Of a DNA stretch of 22,522 bases, positions 17,667 through 22,522 are shown in pieces; the first letter of the stretch is position 1, and each line of letters opens with the position of its first letter. The position numbers and the translations under genes were made by a program. The stretch is from the NCBI GenBank assembly GCA_964466645.1, contig CAYXPB010000050.1, positions 1 to 22,522 on the forward strand, written 5' to 3'. The notes below the pieces were generated by a model. The model was not told the DNA's origin. It was given only the letters and a program-made list of their open reading frames with translations, and searched no databases. The stretch comes from Acetivibrio sp964466645 (GTDB lineage Bacteria > Bacillota > Clostridia > Acetivibrionales > Acetivibrionaceae).

Positions 17667-17695
17667 ATTTTGATCAAAATCAAATTATTTTTGAT
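17667..17695. promoter_or_regulatory. Operator-like palindrome and possible promoter before the larA-like pseudogene
   Basis: ATTTTGATCAAAAT (17667-17680) is a perfect 14-bp palindrome. A third half-site TTTTGAT lies at 17689-17695, forming ATCAAAA-N9-TTTTGAT with 17673-17679. TATTTTTG at 17686-17693 matches the Bacteroidota -7 element TAnnTTTG, but the nearest upstream TTTG (17669-17672) is closer than the usual -33 spacing. A repressor site overlapping a promoter is plausible; AT-richness makes chance matches likely. The rest of the 17475-17746 gap holds no gene. Confidence 0.35.
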
Positions 17696-17746
17696 AGAAA
17701 CAAAGCAGAGATACATAATTGAAAAAATAAATTTTCTGGTAATATA

Positions 17747-19054
17747 ATGAAAGTTAAATTTAGATATGGAAAGAAAGAGATAAAATTAAAGGTTCCTGAT
17801 AATAGTAAAATATATAAGTCCAGGTATGGTGAACGAACTAAATCTGTTTATGAGTTATTGATGGATTCACTTTTTAACCCGGTAGGTTGTCTGTCAATTA
17901 AAAAACAGTTAAATAAAAGAAAAAATGGACCTGTTGTGATTGTAGTATCTGATATTACTCGTCCAGTGTCTTATAGGCTTTTTCTACAGCAGTTGCTAGA
18001 TTATCTAATTAACGAAGGTGGCAGAAAGGAAGAGATAACAATCCTTATTGTTTCAAGTATGCATCGGGTGTTTTCTATGTATGAGAAGTTGTTCATGTTT
18101 GGTGAAGATATTGCAACCAGTTATAGAATTATAGACTATGATGCAGTAAATGAGGTTGATTTAGTAAGAATTAAGGGAATAAGTTGATCAGGCTCTTAAG
18201 TAAAATCGAACAGACATTATGCAGAAGCTAGATTTCGGATATTGACTGGACTAGTAGAACTTTATTTTATGGCAGGTTTTTCGGGAGGAAGGAAAACAAT
18301 GTGCCCGGGATTGACATTTTTGGACACGATAAGGATGTTTTACGGATACGAGTTCCTTAGACATCTTAATGCATCGATTAGAAGAAAACCTTTTGCATAT
18401 CGAGGCTAGATCAATAGTCAGATTATGTCCTTCGGACTTTTTAATAAATATTGTGCTAGATCAGAATAAGCAGGTTAATTCAATAATATCGGAAGAACAG
18501 TTCATTTTTTACGAAGAGGCAATAAAGTATGTGAAAGAGAGAAGTTTTGTATTTGTTGATTCGCTTGTTGATGTAGCAGTGACTTCGTCAGGAGAATATC
18601 CCCTTGATGATACATTTTATCAGTGTGTTAAAGGATTTGTCACATGTCTTCCGCGATAAGAAAACAAGGAGAGATCATTGCTTTTGGCAACTGTGGCGAA
18701 GAGATTGGTAGTTTTGAATATGCGTCTTTAATGAAAAAATATTCCTTTAAATATAATGATTTTTTACGGGATATCAAAAGTGGAAAATTTCATATAAAGG
18801 ATCAGTGGGAATTATAGATGCATATTCGAGCCATTAAGAACACAGGTATTCTCAATCTTCATTTTTTCACAACAGGAATTTCTGGAGACGAGCTTGCATT
18901 GTTATCAGTTGTGCCCAATGCTGTATCGGAAGATAATCTGGTTTATTCCATTCAGAAACAGATCGATTTGGCTGTTGCATTAGGCAAGACAATGGCAATT
19001 TTTCCAGAAGAGCCTTATTATTCTTCAGTAGAGATAAAGAATGTTAGAATGTAA
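17747..19054 (+). pseudogene. Decayed LarA-type (DUF2088) nickel-dependent 2-hydroxyacid racemase/epimerase
   Basis: Three fragments together cover a full-length LarA homologue of about 436 codons. Recognisable segments are VVSDITRPVSY and SSMHR (N-terminal domain), MAGFSGGRKTMCPG (cofactor-lysine region), SDFLINIVLDQNKQV, GEYPLDDTFYQCVKG and EIIAFGNCGEEIGSFEY followed by KDQW. Damage: in-frame TGA 18185-18187 and TAA 18197-18199; a +1-type frameshift near 18370-18382 into the frame of RLEENLLHIEA; a compensating shift near 18635-18655; in-frame TAG 18815-18817. Two histidines known from Lactobacillus LarA (H174 and Ni ligand H200) read tyrosine (codons at 18263 and 18341), while the lysine that carries the cofactor is kept. 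LarA homologues racemise lactate or epimerise sugar acids at C2. Its place beside the FAD/Fe-S oxidase suggests it fed that enzyme before decaying. Confidence 0.9.
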
Positions 19055-19216
19055 AAAATTTCCATTAGGTTGTTTATTTGAAATTTATAATTTGTTAGGG
19101 GAAAGTGAAATATAAAATTTAATAATTAGCATCATTTAATAAATCAAGTTTGCTCTTCCTTTGAATTAAAACAGAGTAAAACTAAAGTTGCAATTTAAAA
19201 TTGTTAGTTTGATCAT

Positions 19217-20974
19217 ATGCAAAAGAAAATCATTACAACATTATTATTGACTTTGTTCTCAATGCTCGAAATTTATGCAGTGGAATACCCTCTTATATCT
19301 AATGTTTTGGGAAGGGTAAAAACAAGCTCGCTTGACGGGAGATGGCAAATAATCGTTGATCCTTATGAAAGAGGCTCCTATGATTATCATAGTAATCCTT
19401 TGAAAATCGGATTTGAGACAGGCAATCTTTTTTCTGATTTAAAAATGTTAAAGGTTCCTGGAGATTGGAATACTCAAAAAATGGAATTGCTATATTATGA
19501 AGGAGTAATATGGTATCGTAAATGTTTTTTTTACGATAAAGGAGAACAAAGTAGAGTATTTATTCATTTTGGAGCTATAAATTATATGGCTGAGGTTTAT
19601 CTTAATGGACTGAATTTAGGTTCTCATATTGGTGGTTTTACTCCATTTAATTTTGAGGTCACTAAGATTTTGAAAAGTGGGAATAATGATCTTGTGATAA
19701 AGGTTGATAATAGACCTATGTCTATTGGTGTACCGGCATTGATGTATGACTGGTGGAATTTTGGAGGAATTACCCGTTCTGTCACTCTTATTGAAACTTC
19801 ATCAATCTTTGTCAGAGATTATTTGATTTGTCTTGATAAGAAAGATAAAGAAATTATTTCGGGATATGTGCAGCTTGATGGTAAGGATACGAAATTGTCT
19901 TTGAGAATAGAAATTCCGGAATTGAAAATTAGCAATGAAATTACAATAGATAAAAATGGATATGGTGAATTTAATATTAAAGCAGAACCTGAATATTGGT
20001 CAGTAGAAAATCCTAAATTATATACAGTTAAGATAGTTACAAAAACAGATATTGTTACTGATAAAATTGGTTTTCGGACGATTGAGACATCAGGCAAAAA
20101 ACTTTTTTTGAACGGGAAAGAAATATTTCTTAGAGGTATAAATATTCATGCACATCTTTATGGTAGGAGTGCCTCTTTGAAAGAGGACGCTGCTTGTATG
20201 CTTGGTTGGGCAAAAGATTTGGGATGTAATTTCGTTCGTTTGTCTCATTATCCACATAGTGAAGAGATGATAAGGTTGGCAGAAGAGATGGGTATTATGG
20301 TTTGGGAAGAAATTCCTGTTTATTGGGCAATGCAGTGGGATAATAATAATACATATAAAAATGCTGAATCTCAGCTCAATGCTATAATTATCCGCGATAA
20401 AAATAGGACAAATGTAATTATTTGGTCAATAGCAAATGAAACACCTATAAGAAAAGATAGACTGAAGTTTTTAATACGTCTGGCAAATAGGACACGTAAG
20501 TTAGATGATCAGAGACTTTTAGGTGCTGCGTTACTTCCCGATGAGATTGAACCTAATCTTTGGACAATAACTGATGAATTAGCTGACATTATTGATGTTA
20601 TTGGATTTAACCAATACGTTGGTTGGTTTAATGGGACTTCTGATAAGTGCGATAGCACAGAATGGATTCTTGATAAAGATAAACCATATATAATGACTGA
20701 ATTTGGTAGTTCTGCTCCTTATGGCCGACACGGTGCAAAAACAGAAAGGTATACAGAAGAATACCAGGAGTATTATTATCAAAAAACTATAGAAATGATC
20801 CAAAGAATGGTAGGTTTATCAGGTGTTTGTCCATGGAATCTTACCGAACATAGGTCTCCCCGATTAATTTCTCCTAATGTTGAAGATGGATATAGTAGAG
20901 CTGGACTTATCTCAAACAAAGGTCAGCGAAAGAAAGCCTTTTTTGTGATGAAAAAGTATTATAAGAAATTTTAA
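19217..20974 (+). CDS. Secreted glycoside hydrolase family 2 (beta-glucuronidase/beta-galactosidase-like)
   Basis: Retaining beta-glycosidase, 585 residues, with a signal peptide at residues 1-21 ending EIYA, so periplasmic or exported. Residues about 35-190 are the jelly-roll sugar-binding domain (GRWQIIVDP, YEGVIWYRKCF, MAEVYLNGLNLGSHIGGFTPF), about 190-290 an immunoglobulin-like domain and about 290-585 the TIM barrel (FLRGINIHAH, CNFVRLSHYPHSEEM). The acid/base is E408 in SIANETP and the nucleophile E495 in IMTEFGSSA. The overall size and shape recall beta-glucuronidases. However the asparagine-x-lysine motif used to hold the glucuronate carboxylate, expected near the C-terminus as NxKG, reads GYSRAGLIS, so glucuronide specificity is doubtful. 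It is probably the enzyme that releases the aglycone or terminal sugar. Separate gaps on both sides suggest its own promoter. Confidence 0.92.
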   Translation: MQKKIITTLLLTLFSMLEIYAVEYPLISNVLGRVKTSSLDGRWQIIVDPYERGSYDYHSNPLKIGFETGNLFSDLKMLKVPGDWNTQKMELLYYEGVIWYRKCFFYDKGEQSRVFIHFGAINYMAEVYLNGLNLGSHIGGFTPFNFEVTKILKSGNNDLVIKVDNRPMSIGVPALMYDWWNFGGITRSVTLIETSSIFVRDYLICLDKKDKEIISGYVQLDGKDTKLSLRIEIPELKISNEITIDKNGYGEFNIKAEPEYWSVENPKLYTVKIVTKTDIVTDKIGFRTIETSGKKLFLNGKEIFLRGINIHAHLYGRSASLKEDAACMLGWAKDLGCNFVRLSHYPHSEEMIRLAEEMGIMVWEEIPVYWAMQWDNNNTYKNAESQLNAIIIRDKNRTNVIIWSIANETPIRKDRLKFLIRLANRTRKLDDQRLLGAALLPDEIEPNLWTITDELADIIDVIGFNQYVGWFNGTSDKCDSTEWILDKDKPYIMTEFGSSAPYGRHGAKTERYTEEYQEYYYQKTIEMIQRMVGLSGVCPWNLTEHRSPRLISPNVEDGYSRAGLISNKGQRKKAFFVMKKYYKKF

Positions 20975-21068
20975 TAGGAAATAGTTTAGATGTATTGTTA
21001 AAAGTTTTTTGATTTGTCTTTTTTTAATTGCTTTTGTAAAAATATATCTTGCAAATTATTTTTTCAAA

Positions 21069-21085
21069 AATTTGAAATTCAAATT
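21069..21085. promoter_or_regulatory. 17-bp inverted repeat upstream of the NagA-like gene
   Basis: AATTTGAA-A-TTCAAATT, two perfect 8-base arms around one base, centred 97 bases before the start at 21174. Possible operator, but simple AT-rich sequence makes a chance origin quite possible. The rest of the 20975-21173 gap shows no gene. Confidence 0.25.
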
Positions 21086-21173
21086 ATAAATTCTGTAATT
21101 ATTTTTATAGTTGATTTAAATAACGTTTTCAATAAATTAAAAAGGTTATTAACAAATAAATTTTATAGACTTT

Positions 21174-22349
21174 ATGGATAGTAAATATTATATAAAAAAT
21201 ATCATAAATCATGATACAACAATAAAAAATCAAATTTTATGTATAAGTGATAATATAATATCAGATATTATTCCGTGGGATATCAAAAATAAAAAAAATT
21301 GTTTCTGTTATGCAATTCCGGGATTTATTGATATACATACTCATGGAGGAATGGGATATGAATTGATGGATAATTCGTTTGATGCATTAAATTGTATAAA
21401 CTTGTTTTATTTACAAAATGGGACGACAACTTATATTGCATCAACATTAACTGCAGACTTAGCCCAAATTGATTCTGTTTTAAGAACAACATCTGATTTT
21501 ATGGAAGTTAATAAACAATTGGAAAAAAGGGGATTACAGGCAAAACTATTAGGAATTCATTTGGAAGGGCCATGGTTGTCTAAAAATAACTTAGGAGCAC
21601 AAAATCCTGATTATTGCATTGTTCCTGGAAAAGAAAGCCTTGAATTGATTTTAAAGTTTAAGAATATAATTAAAATGGTAACATTTTCGTATCATACTTT
21701 AGAATCGGAGAAGCTCTTAGAGTTACTCGTTGAGGAAAAGATTGTACCAGCTTGTGGACACGATGATTCGTATGATGAAAGGATTTTACATGGATTTAGA
21801 AAAGGTATAAAGGTGATAACCCATATATGGTGTGCATCGTCCACATTTCATAAGCGGGTAGGATTAAGATATTTGGGATTGACAGAAATGGGTTTGATGA
21901 CAGATGGAATAAAAGTAGAAGTTATTGCAGATGGAAAGCATATAACAAAATATTTTTGGAAATTTATTAAACATAATAAGAAATATGAAGATATTTTAAT
22001 TGTTTCTGATTCTATTAGATGTGCTGGAATGACTGCAGACCCTAAAATTGTATATAAGCTTGGTGAGGTTAATATAATTATTGATGATGGGGTTGCGTGG
22101 TTGGAAGATAAAACTATGTTTGCTGGAAGTATTGCAACAATGTACTCAAGCTTTAAAAGGCTTGTTGAACTTTGGAACGTATCCTTAAATGAGGCTGTTA
22201 AAATAACATCTTACAATCAGTCTGTTCTTTTTGACATTATTGAAAAAGTTGGTGAAATTAAAGTTGGGAAAATTGCTGATATTATACTGCTTGACGAGGA
22301 TTTAAACATTCAGAAAGTTATTAAATCAGGGAAAGAGGTTAACATTTAA
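21174..22349 (+). CDS. NagA-like amidohydrolase (N-acetylglucosamine-6-phosphate deacetylase family)
   Basis: Metal-dependent amidohydrolase, 391 residues (E. coli NagA has 382), expected in the cytoplasm. The metal and catalytic set is complete: H55 and H57 in DIHTHGG, E131 in HLEGPW, H196 in CGHDDSYDE, H217 in THIWCAS and D279 in VSDSIRCAG; also ADGKHI matches the substrate histidine. The C-terminal GEIKVGKIADIILLDEDL is the usual amidohydrolase end. Differences from NagA: the substrate-phosphate asparagine of THLxNAM is C220, the GHSNA motif reads GHDDS and the LAPE strand reads FSYH. So it may deacylate a different N-acyl sugar or cyclic amide. No sugar-6-phosphate kinase of the GlcNAc type is in the window. 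It partners logically with the NagB-like gene, though the two are not adjacent. Confidence 0.86.
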   Translation: MDSKYYIKNIINHDTTIKNQILCISDNIISDIIPWDIKNKKNCFCYAIPGFIDIHTHGGMGYELMDNSFDALNCINLFYLQNGTTTYIASTLTADLAQIDSVLRTTSDFMEVNKQLEKRGLQAKLLGIHLEGPWLSKNNLGAQNPDYCIVPGKESLELILKFKNIIKMVTFSYHTLESEKLLELLVEEKIVPACGHDDSYDERILHGFRKGIKVITHIWCASSTFHKRVGLRYLGLTEMGLMTDGIKVEVIADGKHITKYFWKFIKHNKKYEDILIVSDSIRCAGMTADPKIVYKLGEVNIIIDDGVAWLEDKTMFAGSIATMYSSFKRLVELWNVSLNEAVKITSYNQSVLFDIIEKVGEIKVGKIADIILLDEDLNIQKVIKSGKEVNI

Positions 22350-22449
22350 GAATAGTTATAATTTTAAGCCTATATTAATTTTGGTTGAGTTAATCTTTTA
22401 TGTTATTACTAAATAAAGAAAAAAACAAAAACAAAAAGAATTTTTAAAC
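22350..22449 (+). other. Intergenic region after the NagA-like gene
   Basis: About 100 AT-rich bases with an A-rich run (22417-22440) and no gene or stable hairpin visible. Confidence 0.5.
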
Positions 22450-22522
22450 GACACTCCCCCATAAAGTGTGTAAAATGAACTCTGTCTAAACAAAAAGATT
22501 GTTATACTTGTAAAGATAGAGA
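22450..22522 (+). mobile_element. Probable left terminus of an IS256-like insertion sequence (continues outside window)
   Basis: The sequence GACACTCCCCCATAAAGTG (from 22450) followed by TGTAAAA resembles the terminal inverted repeats of IS256-family elements, which carry a GTGTAAAA-type core. The downstream leader, about 50 bases without a gene, would suit the space before a rightward transposase gene beginning just past the window end. The second inverted repeat and the transposase are not visible, so this rests on terminus similarity recalled from the family. Confidence 0.45.

Noticed and set aside
18369..18659. Reading the middle LarA fragment as a separate small protein
   Set aside because: It aligns continuously with the middle of LarA between fragments on either side, so it is part of one broken gene.

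Overview
The window is AT-rich, tightly packed and read entirely on the + strand. A SusC/SusD outer-membrane pair, a SusC with an N-terminal STN domain, a twin-arginine Gfo/Idh/MocA oxidoreductase and lipoprotein-like TIM-barrel isomerases point to a Bacteroidota member, probably an anaerobic or facultative glycan degrader in or near Bacteroidales. The genus cannot be told from the sequence.

Layout. Positions 20-9020 hold the uptake and envelope module: SusC, SusD, a GC-rich hairpin, then TIM-barrel isomerase 1, a Gfo/Idh/MocA oxidoreductase and TIM-barrel isomerase 2, all three with export signals. Positions 9292-10806 encode a sodium:solute symporter. Positions 10852-16569 are a close-packed cytoplasmic catabolic block: FGGY kinase, FAD-linked 2-hydroxyacid-type oxidase, Fe-S partner, IolB-like isomerase and a small transaldolase/aldolase. 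Next come a NagB-like isomerase/deaminase (16701-17474), a decayed LarA-type racemase pseudogene (17747-19054), a secreted family 2 glycoside hydrolase (19217-20974) and a NagA-like deacetylase (21174-22349). The last 70 or so bases resemble the terminus of an IS256-type insertion sequence whose body lies outside the window.

How the genes may work together (inference). A glycoside enters through SusC/SusD. It is opened in the periplasm by the GH2 enzyme and/or by oxidation and isomerisation on the Gfo/Idh/MocA plus TIM-barrel enzymes, as in the 3-keto-glycoside route described for gut Bacteroides. The product crosses the inner membrane on the symporter. Inside, the set isomerase (IolB-like), kinase (FGGY) and aldolase (transaldolase family) has the logic of rhamnose, fucose or inositol catabolism, and the FAD/Fe-S pair would oxidise a 2-hydroxyacid. 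A LarA-type epimerase would have set the stereochemistry of that acid but is now broken. The NagA and NagB homologues keep their catalytic residues but differ at positions that bind the amino-sugar phosphate, so their substrate may not be GlcNAc-6-P. I do not recognise this combination as a named pathway.

No transcriptional regulator, RNA gene or CRISPR array was found. The STN domain of SusC suggests that an anti-sigma/sigma pair lies to the left of the window.
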